The notes under the pieces are model-generated. The model was not told the DNA's origin. It did no database searches and worked only from the letters and a program-made list of their open reading frames with translations. Shown here in pieces: positions 9,168 through 18,284 of a DNA stretch of 64,000 bases. Position 1 is the stretch's first letter, and the number at the start of each line of letters is the position of its first letter. This DNA comes from Huiozyma naganishii CBS 8797 (lineage: Eukaryota > Ascomycota > Saccharomycetes > Saccharomycetales > Saccharomycetaceae): contig NC_035930.1 of NCBI RefSeq assembly GCF_000348985.1, positions 434,001-498,000 of the forward strand, given 5' to 3'. The position numbers and the translations under genes are program-made.

Positions 9168-9644
9168 AAAGAGCAGGTCCGTTGGAACCAGGTTACTGCA
9201 AGAAGAGGAGGCAGCGGTGCTACAGGGAGCTGCCGCGTCGAGTCAATGCTTCGCCGTAGAGTGCGGATGGAGGGCCAGTACCCAGTGGTGCAAGTTGTAA
9301 GCGCAACGCTTCAAAACTGCCGCCGCTGTTGAGTAATATGTTCAAAAAATAAGCTGGTGTGTAGCATTCCCAGTGTTGTAGCTGAACAGGGCAGTGGTCA
9401 ATTCAATCTCCACCGCTACAACAGGCTCCCGCGCCGTGTTCTTTTCCGTACGACTCAAACGGCCTGTTCGGTTCCGAGCGAGTCGATCGTCTGAGTAAGC
9501 AGCCGTGCAGCAGGGTTGTACGGAATAACGTGTTCGCGTTGACCCATACACACACACACACAAGTTCTTCCGTATACATATACCGGTAGCGTGCTTCGCA
9601 GTTTGGATGGCTTACTTGAAACCCGCAACAACAGCAAGAACCGT
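9168..9644. other. Spacer between KRE33 and first YNL134C-like gene
   Basis: About 480 bases of 5' flank for two divergent genes. It holds a CA repeat at about 9548-9562. S. cerevisiae FYV6 (YNL133C) would be expected here; I see no frame matching it, so it appears lost or moved. Confidence 0.4.
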
Positions 9645-10772
9645 ATGTCTTTGCCCAGTACGATGGATGCAGTAGTGATTGATGGCGACAGAGCCGTAGT
9701 GAGAAGTGGAGTCCCAGTACCAACAGTGCCCAAGGGTTACCTTCTGGTGAGGACTCGGGCAGTAGCTGCTAACCCTACAGATTGGAAGCACATCGCGTGG
9801 AAAGTTGGGCCCCAGGGGTCCATCCTTGGTGTGGACGTTGCTGGGGAGGTTGTTCAATTGGGGGACGGAGTGGACACTGCACAGTTTAGTAAGGGCGATT
9901 GTGTCTACGGGTTCGTCCACGGTGCGTGTGTGAGGGCCCCAGAGAACGGTGCGTTTGGACAATACGCCGCTGTGGACTCCCAATTGGTGTTCAAGATGCG
10001 CTCACCAGGGTCTACGGGTCCTGGAGTGGTCCCGCGCGGGCGTGTAAACACCTGGGAAGCCGCGGCAAGCATCCCATGCTCCATCATGACCGCTGGTGAG
10101 ACTCTGTTCCACCACATGAAGTTGGAGATGGACTGGCAGGTGAATGGTCCAGCGCAGATCCCAGGTACCGTGCTTGTGTGGGGTGCTGGGACCACGTTGG
10201 GCCAGTGGGTGATCCAATTGCTGAAACGGTTCCATGCGTTCAGCCGGATCGTGGTCGTTGCGTCGCGCCGCCACGAGGCTCAATTGCGCCAGTACGGTGC
10301 TGACGAGTTGTTCGACTACCATGACGGAGATGTCGTCAACCAGATCAAGAGCAAGCACGGAGACCTCATCTGGCTGCTAGACTGTGTCTCCACGAGGGAG
10401 ACCTTCAGACAGACGTATCAGTGTGCGCCAGCGAACAAACCGTCCACCGTGTTCAACTACGACATGTTGACAGTGGATGTTATCCCAGAGACTGAACGGA
10501 ACGAGAAGTACGTTACCGTCGACGGGACACTACTGTACTTGATTACGGGGAACCCATTGCAAATGGGTGACCATGTGTTCCCCGCTGACGAGCAGTACAG
10601 ACAGACGGCCATCAAGTTCATACGTTACATCGGGCCGTACTTGCGCGACGGCTCGCTGGTCCATGTCCCATTGAAGGTCGTCAAGGGCGGCCTCAACGCC
10701 GTGCCGGACATGCTCGACGACGTCCGCAACGGCAGGACCGCCGGACACAAGCTTGTGACGCTGCTGGAGTGA
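9645..10772 (+). CDS. YNL134C-type NAD(P)H-dependent aldehyde reductase, copy 1
   Basis: 375 residues (YNL134C 376). It is a zinc-independent medium-chain dehydrogenase/reductase of the enoyl-reductase-like type. The S. cerevisiae protein is reported to reduce aldehydes with NADH. Seen here are the GroES-like N-half with ANPTDWKHIAWKVGPQGSIL, GVDVAGEVV, and a Rossmann loop WGAGTTLGQWVIQLLKR (GxGxxG-like). The start is the ATG at 9645 (MSLPSTMDAVVIDGD). The second Met, six codons on, aligns better with copies 2 and 3. A tandem paralogue follows 240 bases downstream. An 81-base tract (10245-10325) is almost identical to that paralogue. Confidence 0.88.
   Translation: MSLPSTMDAVVIDGDRAVVRSGVPVPTVPKGYLLVRTRAVAANPTDWKHIAWKVGPQGSILGVDVAGEVVQLGDGVDTAQFSKGDCVYGFVHGACVRAPENGAFGQYAAVDSQLVFKMRSPGSTGPGVVPRGRVNTWEAAASIPCSIMTAGETLFHHMKLEMDWQVNGPAQIPGTVLVWGAGTTLGQWVIQLLKRFHAFSRIVVVASRRHEAQLRQYGADELFDYHDGDVVNQIKSKHGDLIWLLDCVSTRETFRQTYQCAPANKPSTVFNYDMLTVDVIPETERNEKYVTVDGTLLYLITGNPLQMGDHVFPADEQYRQTAIKFIRYIGPYLRDGSLVHVPLKVVKGGLNAVPDMLDDVRNGRTAGHKLVTLLE
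10245..10325 (+). repeat. Gene-conversion-like tract shared by copies 1 and 2
   Basis: 81 bases that match 11620-11700 at 80 of 81 positions by eye. The flanking sequence of the two paralogues is clearly diverged, including at silent sites. The tract encodes the IVVVASR-HEAQLRQYGADE region. Confidence 0.8.
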
Positions 10773-10916
10773 ACAATGCCCTACATACATCTACATACGA
10801 AGTTACCAACCCCTCAGTTGCTGACTAAGACTTGTTAACGTTAAGCGATGGTTCCACGGAACGGAATAAGAGCAGCCATACACCCATCCGGTGACCTCTT
10901 CCACGTACTACACTCA

Positions 10917-10926
10917 GCTATATAAG
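10917..10926 (+). promoter_or_regulatory. TATA box of copy 2
   Basis: AGCTATATAAGG lies about 90 bases upstream of the copy 2 ATG, a good TATA element for a stress- or substrate-regulated gene. Confidence 0.5.
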
Positions 10927-11010
10927 GGAGGAAGGCGTTGCAAGGTGATGATGGTAAGGGATGCTGGATGGTGGGGGAAGGTTTACTACCCACACAAGCA
11001 TCGGATCGCC

Positions 11011-12141
11011 ATGTCAGTTGAGATTCCAAGTACTATGAAGGCTGTTGTAATTGAGGGGAAGAGACCCGTTCTGAAGGAGAACGTGGCCCTTCCTGAGTTG
11101 GAGGACGGGTTCGTGCTGTTGAAGACACGGGCCGTTGCAGGGAACCCTACGGACTGGAAGCACATTGAGTACGGGATTGGCCCACAGGGTGCGATCCTTG
11201 GGTGTGACGTTGCTGGGGACATCGTGAAGCTGGGTCCCAACGTCGACCCTGCGCAGTTCCACATCGGCGACACGCTGTACGGGTTCGTGCACGGTGCGTC
11301 CGTGCGGTTCCCCACGAACGGTGCATTCGCAGAGTACGTTGCCATCTCGTCGAAGATCGCGTACAGGACCCCCAAACAGGGTTTGCCCGCGAGCGGCGCC
11401 GACTCTTTACCAGAGGGTGCAGTGACGACCCTCGAGGGTGCAGCGACGTTGCCCGTCTCTTTGACGACCGCTGGGATCGTACTATACCACAACTTCGGCG
11501 TAAAGTTAGAGTGGGAGCCCGCCACGGCACAGCGGGACGAGACTATCTTGCTGTGGGGGGGTGCTACCGCCGTGGGGCAACCACTGATCCAGCTGTGCAA
11601 GAAGCTACACGCGTTCAACCGGATCGTGGTCGTTGCGTCGCGCCACCACGAGGCTCAATTGCGCCAGTACGGTGCTGACGAGTTGTTCGACTACCATGAC
11701 GCGGATGTGGTCGACCAGATCCGTGCAAAGCACCCAAACCTGCGCCACTTGGTTGACTGTGTCTCCAACAAGGGGACGACGAACCAGGTGTACCGGTGCG
11801 CCTCGCACAGCGACCCAGCGACAGTCCTGCAACTGACCACGACGACCATCGCGGACATCGCCCCAGAACACAAACGGGACAACGTTGCCGTCGTTGGGAT
11901 GCTGCTCTACATGGCATCCGGTGTCGAGGTGCCGTTCGGCCCCATGACACTGCCAGCAGACCCGGTTTTCGCAAGACACGCAGTCGAGTTCATCCGGTTC
12001 ATCAACGGCAAGATCAATAACGGCGAGATCCACCACATCCCGGTCAAAGTCTACAAGGGCGGGCTCGCTGCCGTACCTCAATTGACGGAGGACATCAAAG
12101 AGGGCAGGAACTCTGGTCAGAAACTCGTCGCAGTGTTGTAG
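11011..12141 (+). CDS. YNL134C-type NAD(P)H-dependent aldehyde reductase, copy 2
   Basis: 376 residues, the same length as YNL134C. It is an MDR-family reductase with GNPTDWKHIEYGIGPQGAIL in the catalytic half and a canonical Rossmann stretch WGGATAVGQPLIQLCKK. The start is the ATG at 11011 (MSVEIPSTMKAVVIEGKRPV). It sits directly upstream of FPR1, as YNL134C does beside YNL135C, so it or copy 1 holds the ancestral locus. It shares the 81-base near-identical tract with copy 1. The third homologue, at 47.9 kb, is diverged in that tract. Confidence 0.9.
   Translation: MSVEIPSTMKAVVIEGKRPVLKENVALPELEDGFVLLKTRAVAGNPTDWKHIEYGIGPQGAILGCDVAGDIVKLGPNVDPAQFHIGDTLYGFVHGASVRFPTNGAFAEYVAISSKIAYRTPKQGLPASGADSLPEGAVTTLEGAATLPVSLTTAGIVLYHNFGVKLEWEPATAQRDETILLWGGATAVGQPLIQLCKKLHAFNRIVVVASRHHEAQLRQYGADELFDYHDADVVDQIRAKHPNLRHLVDCVSNKGTTNQVYRCASHSDPATVLQLTTTTIADIAPEHKRDNVAVVGMLLYMASGVEVPFGPMTLPADPVFARHAVEFIRFINGKINNGEIHHIPVKVYKGGLAAVPQLTEDIKEGRNSGQKLVAVL
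11620..11700 (+). repeat. Partner of the copy 1/copy 2 identical tract
   Basis: The second member of the 81-base pair described at 10245-10325. The single difference is G versus A, giving Arg versus His. Confidence 0.8.
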
Positions 12142-12188
12142 ACTGCTGTATCCACCACTATATACTGTACCAAGCTCTGTATATCGAT

Positions 12189-12200
12189 TGAAAAATTTTC
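12189..12200 (+). promoter_or_regulatory. RRPE-like element and TATA upstream of FPR1
   Basis: TGAAAAATTTTC at 12189-12200 matches the RRPE core. A TATATAAA box follows at about 12222-12229, roughly 100 bases before the FPR1 ATG. Confidence 0.45.
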
Positions 12201-12330
12201 CCTCTCAACGAACCCGTTAACGTATATAAAGGACCCCTCCTGGGTGACAGATTCTTGTTCTGAAGGTGTTGTAGTATTGTCGCTGTTGTACAGGTATCTA
12301 GCACACACGCATAAGCAGTATAGTATAAAC

Positions 12331-12675
12331 ATGTCCGAAGTAATTGAAGGTAACGTCAAGATTGACAGATTGACCCCCGGTGACGGCAAGACGTTCCCCA
12401 AGACGGGCGACCTGGTCACCATCCACTACAGCGGGACCCTGGAGAATGGGTCCAAGTTCGACTCCTCGCTGGAAAGGGGGTCTCCATTCCAGTGCAACAT
12501 CGGCGTCGGGCAGGTCATCCGCGGGTGGGACGTCGCCATCCCAAAGCTTTCTGTCGGTGAGAAGGCCAGGATCACGATCCCAGGTGCGTACGCTTACGGT
12601 GAGCGTGGGTTCCCAGGTCTGATCCCACCCATGGCCACTCTGATCTTCGACGTCGAATTGTTGAAGGTTAACTAA
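12331..12675 (+). CDS. FPR1: FPR1, FKBP12 peptidyl-prolyl isomerase
   Basis: 114 residues, identical in length to S. cerevisiae FPR1 (YNL135C). It is a cytosolic FKBP12-type cis-trans prolyl isomerase, the rapamycin/FK506 receptor. The FKBP fold is complete: [18 protein letters not shown], the active-site segment [20 protein letters not shown] with the Trp at the pocket floor, [13 protein letters not shown], and the closing [11 protein letters not shown]. The start is the ATG at 12331. It is convergent with EAF7, as in S. cerevisiae. Confidence 0.97.
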   Translation: MSEVIEGNVKIDRLTPGDGKTFPKTGDLVTIHYSGTLENGSKFDSSLERGSPFQCNIGVGQVIRGWDVAIPKLSVGEKARITIPGAYAYGERGFPGLIPPMATLIFDVELLKVN

Positions 12676-12781
12676 ACCGAGGGCGAGCCAGTGGTCCCCT
12701 CTATCTCTCACTCTATCTAACCATCTATATCTGTGTATCTGTATGAATTGAGATTGCATTAGCAGTAGAACCCTGCCGTGG

Positions 12782-13870
12782 CTACTTGCGTGACCGTAGC
12801 CGGCTTGAGGTTCTCTTCGGTTGCGTCTGCCGCCTCGGGTACTTCTTCGGCTGCGACAGCCTCTTCTTGTCCGGCGGAGACTGCGGTGGTTCAGGCTCCT
12901 GAGTCTGTGCAGAGTGTCTCGTCCGCTTCGCCAGCGGTTCGTCCGTGCCCGCAGAGGGCGACGGCGACGACAAGTCCTCGTCGCGTGGTCGCTTCTCTAA
13001 CGGTGTCGCCCCACTTGTCTCTGGGGTCTCCTCGGTGATCTCCTCGTTACTCTTCTCCCGTAACCGCACGGACTGTCTTCGTATACGCCGTGCTATGTTC
13101 CCGCTGTCCTCACTGCGTTCTGGAGATACACTGCGGGAATGCGCACCGTCATCGTGTTCATCCGATGGCTCTTCAACCTGTGTCTGATCAGTTTCGGGTA
13201 TCACAGCAGGGCTGGAAGCAGGATATTCGGCCTCGGGGGGCCCACTTTGTGTCTGAGCGGACTCCACTTGCTCGGGTGTCCCTTCTGTAGCGTCCAGGCC
13301 AGTCGAGGGGCTACTCGGCTCCCTGTCAATTGGCTCTTCAGTGGTGGCCGGTGCCTCCTGTGATTCCTCCTCCTTGGCAGAAACCGTTGGTTCAACGGAC
13401 TGTTCCACAGATGTGGAGGGTCCCACCTCGTCCTGTGGCGGTCCGACCGTGTCCGATTTCTGCGTTTGCAGCAGTTCACTCGTTTCGGGGACACTCTCAG
13501 CTTTCGCCGCAGGACTGTGTCCGCCGTTCTTCGCATTGACCAAGATCAATTCACCGTACTCGTCCCAGGGAAGACTGAAATCCCTGCTCATCTCAGGGGC
13601 CAGCCCTGCCAGCCCGGTCTGCAACTCGAGAAGGTCAGCCTCTTGCAGGTTGTAGTACCCGCTCAGCTTCTCCCACAGGTCCCGCGCGCTGAACGTCTTC
13701 CCCTGCCGCACAACCTCCTTCTGCAGCGTCACAACGGGGTACTTCTCCGCATTGTTCATCCGCTCCAGGATACACACCATATGGAAGTGCTTGTGCACGC
13801 CCACGGGCTTGAATTCGGCTACCCACCGCAGTAGACGGATCTCATCCACAACACTCCACTCAACAACCAT
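12782..13870 (-). CDS. EAF7: EAF7, NuA4 acetyltransferase subunit
   Basis: 362 residues (S. cerevisiae 425). It is a MRGBP/Eaf7 family subunit of the NuA4 histone H4/H2A acetyltransferase (TINTIN module with Eaf3 and Eaf5). The conserved N-terminal domain is clear: MVVEWSVVDEIRLLRWVAEF, KPVGVHKHFHMVCI, and a DLWEKLSGYYNL segment, then DFSLPWDEYGELIL at about 100-115. The rest is a low-complexity acidic/Ser/Pro tail ending in a basic stretch (PKRTSSRLRSRK). The start is the ATG at 13870; the frame is open upstream only by non-ATG codons. The tail is shorter than in S. cerevisiae. Confidence 0.93.
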   Translation of the reverse strand: MVVEWSVVDEIRLLRWVAEFKPVGVHKHFHMVCILERMNNAEKYPVVTLQKEVVRQGKTFSARDLWEKLSGYYNLQEADLLELQTGLAGLAPEMSRDFSLPWDEYGELILVNAKNGGHSPAAKAESVPETSELLQTQKSDTVGPPQDEVGPSTSVEQSVEPTVSAKEEESQEAPATTEEPIDREPSSPSTGLDATEGTPEQVESAQTQSGPPEAEYPASSPAVIPETDQTQVEEPSDEHDDGAHSRSVSPERSEDSGNIARRIRRQSVRLREKSNEEITEETPETSGATPLEKRPRDEDLSSPSPSAGTDEPLAKRTRHSAQTQEPEPPQSPPDKKRLSQPKKYPRRQTQPKRTSSRLRSRK

Positions 13871-14131
13871 TGATCCAGATGAAACTACCCCAGCTAAAAA
13901 AACTTCTTCAATAACACTACCAATACCGGTACAAATTACCAAACGGTCACGCACCGACTTCAAACACTCACGTAGCCACTACCACCACAACCTCTTACAA
14001 CCACTACTACTTGGTATCAAAGTTTCCAATATTTTAACGTTAATGAGAAGTTGAAACGAATCTGAACCGCTTCTTGTTGCCAGAACAGAGCTTCCGTGTG
14101 ACGGCACAGTACATCACAAGAGAGCGATATC

Positions 14132-15601
14132 ATGCCGAGGAAGGCGGTGCTACTGAAGTCGCTGACACGGGGTCGCATCAGGGCCTCGTTCAACAAGTAC
14201 AACCTGTTCAACTTGTACAAGAAGGGCCCTGTGGATTTCAGGACGAAGTCGCTGTATCAGCAGAAATGGTCTTCCAAGCAGGAGACGAGGGCGTACCATG
14301 GGGAGCATCTCACCGAGGGCCGGTGGCAGACGCTTTTTGACTCGAAGTTGAACTCTGTTGCACAATTGGACGCGTCGCTGCGGACGGGCAAAGATGGGTC
14401 AGGACCCCAGCTAAGGGAGACACCGTACCTTCTGCAGACGTACGCAGCGTTGGAGAAGAGGCTCGATTTTGCCCTTTTTAGGGCCATGTTTGCGTCCTCG
14501 ATCAGGCAGGCCCGCCAGTTTATCCTGCACGGGAACGTCAAAGTCAACGGGGTCAAGATCAAGCACCCTGGGTTCGTGCTGAAACCGGGGGACACTTTCC
14601 AAGTCAATTCCAATAAAGTGCTTGAGGCTTTGGGGGCGAAGAAACCGAGTCTCGAGGAGGCCATCAAAGTGGACAAGAAACAGATCCTGCTTTGGAACAT
14701 GTACGTCAAGAAGGTGAAGGCGAATCCAAGGCAGGCGTGGAGGGAGAGGATTGCCAAGTTCCAAAGTATGCCCGAGACAAACCCGCGGAAGCAAGAGTTC
14801 GAAGAGTGGGCACAGAGGTTCAAGAGTAACGTGGAGAAGAACGAACTCAATGCCATCAAGTGCTGTACACCAAAGAACCTACTATTCAAGATCCTCAGAA
14901 TACACAAGTCTAAACCGGACGAAGCCACTACGCTCTCCGCTACTGACTTCCAAACGGTGGTCGACAAGGAGCCCAATATGTCCCAGGAAGTGTTCAGATG
15001 CTACAACGAGTTTTTGAAGTCCGACGAGATCAATTGGAAGAAACTGTCTACGATGGAGGACAGTCAGCTATCTGTGTTGGCAGACAACCTTTTGTCGTTC
15101 ACCCCGGAGATGAAGAAAAACCTCGCGGACAAGAGTAAGACCCACATCAGGGCGGGTACGACGATCCTGTCGTCGCTTGTGAAAAACTACTCCCTGGCAC
15201 TAAGTGCGTACTTCAAGACTGTCAAGAACGATATCAGCGCCAATAACATCCCATACGATCCAAGCTGGGCTGCGCATCTCCAATACCACAAACCGGTCGA
15301 CTTCGAAAAGATCAAGGAATGCGAGCAACGGGCCAAGACGCTCATCTGTCTGCCCTGGCAGAAGGGCCACCTGTGGGGCAGGGCAGACCCGAAGAAATCG
15401 TACTTTACGCCGTGGAAACCTAGACAGTTCCTGGCGCCCTTTGCGATCCTGCCTCATCACATCGAGGTATCCTTTAAGACGTGCACAGCTATCTATTTGA
15501 GGGACCCCGTTGCAAGACCAGGCCACTCCGAGGTCATCACACCATTCGACATGTCCGTTCATGAGAGAGCGTACATGTACTACGTGAGGAAGGGTAAATG
15601 A
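14132..15601 (+). CDS. NAM9: NAM9, mitochondrial ribosomal protein uS4m
   Basis: 489 residues (S. cerevisiae 486, YNL137C). It is the small-subunit mitoribosomal S4-family protein. The N-terminus MPRKAVLLKSLTRGRIRASF is basic. The S4 RNA-binding domain is seen at about residues 108-165 (LDFALFRAMFASSIRQARQF, GNVKVNGVKIKHPGFVLKPG). The long C-terminal extension is typical of fungal mitochondrial uS4. The start is the ATG at 14132. It is divergent from EAF7, with about 260 bases between. Confidence 0.95.
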   Translation: MPRKAVLLKSLTRGRIRASFNKYNLFNLYKKGPVDFRTKSLYQQKWSSKQETRAYHGEHLTEGRWQTLFDSKLNSVAQLDASLRTGKDGSGPQLRETPYLLQTYAALEKRLDFALFRAMFASSIRQARQFILHGNVKVNGVKIKHPGFVLKPGDTFQVNSNKVLEALGAKKPSLEEAIKVDKKQILLWNMYVKKVKANPRQAWRERIAKFQSMPETNPRKQEFEEWAQRFKSNVEKNELNAIKCCTPKNLLFKILRIHKSKPDEATTLSATDFQTVVDKEPNMSQEVFRCYNEFLKSDEINWKKLSTMEDSQLSVLADNLLSFTPEMKKNLADKSKTHIRAGTTILSSLVKNYSLALSAYFKTVKNDISANNIPYDPSWAAHLQYHKPVDFEKIKECEQRAKTLICLPWQKGHLWGRADPKKSYFTPWKPRQFLAPFAILPHHIEVSFKTCTAIYLRDPVARPGHSEVITPFDMSVHERAYMYYVRKGK

Positions 15602-15728
15602 AACAACGAGTGATCGCGATACGTCATTCGATGGGGTTTTATATATAGGAACTCTACGTTTCTCTCTTTTATTGTAAATAGTCATCTTGTATTGGGTTTA
15701 AGTATTCTTACTAAATAAAACGTGCGTC

Positions 15729-17330
15729 TTAACCAACATGCTCTAACACTGCAGAATTCATCTTCCCGTTTGCGAAACTGTGCTTTAGTTGCTCAGGGAT
15801 AGGGAACTCAACGTATTCGTCATCTTCGCCGACGGGTAAGTTCACGTTGACGGAAGTAGAGCACGAAGTGCAAATATCTGTGGTTAGGGAGTCTTTCGAC
15901 AAGTAGATGTTACCGCCATCGCACTTATCGATGGTGATCTGAGGTACGAAACTCTCCACTTGGATACCGAATTTGTTACATTTGACCAAGTCCACTCCAG
16001 AGATGGAAGAGTCCAACAACAGAGAGCAGGACTCCGTCTCGCTCAAGGACACGGCGTTGACTTTCCCCTCGACTTGGACAAGGACGTTCGTACAGTTACC
16101 AACAAACACAGATTCATCCTTTTGTGCTTGAATGACGATCTTCTCCTCTTGTCCCTCGAAGTTCTCGATAAACCACTTGTTCCCTGACAGCTCCTTTCTG
16201 GGAGGCTTCTTGGTCTTTAATGTGGAAGGTTTCTTTGGTTTAGGTGGTGGACCTGTCTTGCTGGCGGAACCTGACGCTGGGACAGTGGAGGATGTGCGCA
16301 ATTCAGGGTTTTTGTGAGTCTGTTGCGATTTATCCACTTTCTTCAAACCCTTCGTAATATCCTCACCCTGGTTTAACTCCGCAAATACAGCATCGATACC
16401 ACCAGCAGACGACGACGCCGCTGGTTGATCCTTAGATTCAGCCTTCACTTCGAAAACGGAGGCTGGTGGTGCTGGAGGTGGGGGTGGAGGTGGGGCCCCT
16501 GACCCGGTGGCTGGTGCCGCCTCGCTGGCATCAGGAGTACCAGACGTCTGGGCAATGGCATCGGACAACTCGACCCCGTTTTCGTTCCAGGTTAACCCAG
16601 TGGCGAAATATTCCTTGACGTAGTCCTTCAATTGGTCAAATATGGCCAGGAATTTCCGGACCCATTCGACGGATACAGGGTCAGAGTCCCTGAAGTCCTT
16701 CAACACTTTATTAGTCCAGTATTGGGACGCATCTTTGAAATCAGAAATTGCCGAGACTGGTGTGTTCACGGTAAACCAGAAGAATAGTGGGGCGCTCTCC
16801 CTTATGGAATTGAAATACGGGTAGAACTTGCTCTGGCGATGAGCGTCCTTCAACTTGTCAATCTTGTTGACAACATCGTTAATTGGACTCAACATGGAGA
16901 AGAAACTCTGCGCGGTGAAATCCGGTTTCTTCGCCAAATGCGACGCCTCGATAATAACTTGCAATTTCTCAAAGCCTGCCTTGTACAGTTGAACACATTC
17001 CAACACTGCAGGATCAATAGCCTTGGACAGTTCCACCAACGCGTCAACATTCTCCCTAACAAAGTTTTGGAACTCTAGGATATCCTGGGACAACTCTTGT
17101 TGCTCGGCGCCCTTTGATGCCTCCCGCGTAGCTGTGCGGTCCACTGGAGACTCCGGCTTCGACCCGTTGACAAGCGAGGCATTGGACTGTCTCTCATTCA
17201 TCTTGGATTGGATGTACCCCTCCTGGTAGATCGTCACATCCTCCAATCTCGCGGTGGCATCCTCCAACCGTTTCAGCAGTTTGACCAGGTTGAACCCCTG
17301 GATGGCAAATCTCCCAGAATTCTCAGGCAT
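15729..17330 (-). CDS. SRV2: SRV2, cyclase-associated protein (CAP)
   Basis: 533 residues (S. cerevisiae 526, YNL138W). It recycles actin monomers with cofilin and binds adenylyl cyclase in Ras/cAMP signalling. The order of parts is a coiled-coil start ([20 protein letters not shown]) that binds cyclase, the helical folded domain, a proline run [14 protein letters not shown] at about 275-288, a WH2/SH3-binding middle ([30 protein letters not shown]), and the C-terminal CARP beta domain. The CARP domain includes [19 protein letters not shown] and the final [13 protein letters not shown]. The start is the ATG at 17330. Confidence 0.96.
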   Translation of the reverse strand: MPENSGRFAIQGFNLVKLLKRLEDATARLEDVTIYQEGYIQSKMNERQSNASLVNGSKPESPVDRTATREASKGAEQQELSQDILEFQNFVRENVDALVELSKAIDPAVLECVQLYKAGFEKLQVIIEASHLAKKPDFTAQSFFSMLSPINDVVNKIDKLKDAHRQSKFYPYFNSIRESAPLFFWFTVNTPVSAISDFKDASQYWTNKVLKDFRDSDPVSVEWVRKFLAIFDQLKDYVKEYFATGLTWNENGVELSDAIAQTSGTPDASEAAPATGSGAPPPPPPPAPPASVFEVKAESKDQPAASSSAGGIDAVFAELNQGEDITKGLKKVDKSQQTHKNPELRTSSTVPASGSASKTGPPPKPKKPSTLKTKKPPRKELSGNKWFIENFEGQEEKIVIQAQKDESVFVGNCTNVLVQVEGKVNAVSLSETESCSLLLDSSISGVDLVKCNKFGIQVESFVPQITIDKCDGGNIYLSKDSLTTDICTSCSTSVNVNLPVGEDDEYVEFPIPEQLKHSFANGKMNSAVLEHVG

Positions 17331-17690
17331 CTTGCAGCAATGAACCTTTGCAACTGTACGTAATATAAGGTAGCTTTATACCTATTTGATATTCTCAGCG
17401 GCCTTCAATAACCTGATATACACGGGAACAGAACACCGTTTGAGTGTTGGTTGTGGACGACGAAACGGTGAAATATTCCCTCTTTTTAAAAACATCGAAA
17501 GTCTCAGTATGCAGTGAGTGGTACATTATAGATGTAGATGTGGATGTAGATGTGGGTATATGCTGAGTAATGACGGTGTGTTCACTGTGCTCTCCAGTAT
17601 GAATTGTATATATTCGTTAAAAAGTTGGTGCAACTGGTCAAGCAGAATGGGGGTTTCCTACATGTGCACCACAGGGATTCTGTTCTCGGG
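17331..17690. other. Spacer SRV2 promoter / YSF3 3' end
   Basis: 360 bases. A small run of GATGTA/GATGTG hexamers lies at about 17528-17553. There is no gene. It holds the SRV2 upstream region and the YSF3 3' flank. Confidence 0.4.
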
Positions 17691-18070
17691 TTACTGCGGC
17701 TTGATCTCTGGATCAGCCATCTTGTGGAGTAGCCGCAGTCGTTCCCTGTGTTTAGACTGTGAATCAGGCCCGAGAGACTGGTACTCTAGCAGTCCAGAGT
17801 GCAACACTATCGAGGCACACGAATCACGGACTACCTGCGTCAGCCATTCCTCCCGCGTCGTATTCTCGTTCCCCAGACCCTCGTACTTCTGCTTCAAAGT
17901 GTTATACAGGATCCGTTGCCTTTGCTTATCCGACTATTTTAGAGCAGTGCGATATATCTGATCCCGTCCAGTTTGAAGTGGAACGGAAACCAGTGGTTAG
18001 TTTTGTTAGTAAACTGGAAACACACAGATATGTGGACAAATCCTTGAACACCGTACACGTAACATACCAT
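17691..18070 (-). CDS. YSF3: YSF3, SF3b complex subunit (spliced gene)
   Basis: This is a spliced gene on the minus strand. Exon 1 is only the ATG at 18070-18068. The 5' splice site GTATGT follows at 18067-18062, the branch site TACTAAC is at 18011-18005, and the acceptor TAG is at 17936-17934. Exon 2 is 17933-17691. The joined product is 81 residues (S. cerevisiae YNL138W-A 85) starting MSDKQRQRILYNTLKQKY, then EGLGNENTTREEW, matching the SF3b10/Ysf3 family of the U2 snRNP SF3b complex. An earlier AG in the intron would put a stop in frame, so the TAG acceptor is preferred. Its position between SRV2 and THO2 is the same as in S. cerevisiae. A self-contained open frame alone would miss the first 13 residues. 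Confidence 0.92.
17934..18067 (-). other. YSF3 intron
   Basis: 134 bases with consensus GTATGT, perfect TACTAAC and a TAG end about 69 bases after the branch site. This is the only spliceosomal intron I can support in the window. It lies immediately after the start codon. Confidence 0.9.
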
Positions 18071-18284
18071 ATTAGAGCTTGTTCTGCTGCTTGCGTGGTG
18101 CCCTGTGCACTCTTTCAAGGCTCCTATCTCTGCATCTCTGCGTCTCTTCATTTCAAACTTGAAAAGAATTTGAAGTCGTAACGAGAGCTGTATCTGTAGA
18201 GCTAGATGGAGAGAAGCATTCAGCTGTGGGTTTGCTAACGGGGAAACAGACGTTCCTTTGCACTGGTACGGTACACACGCTGGA

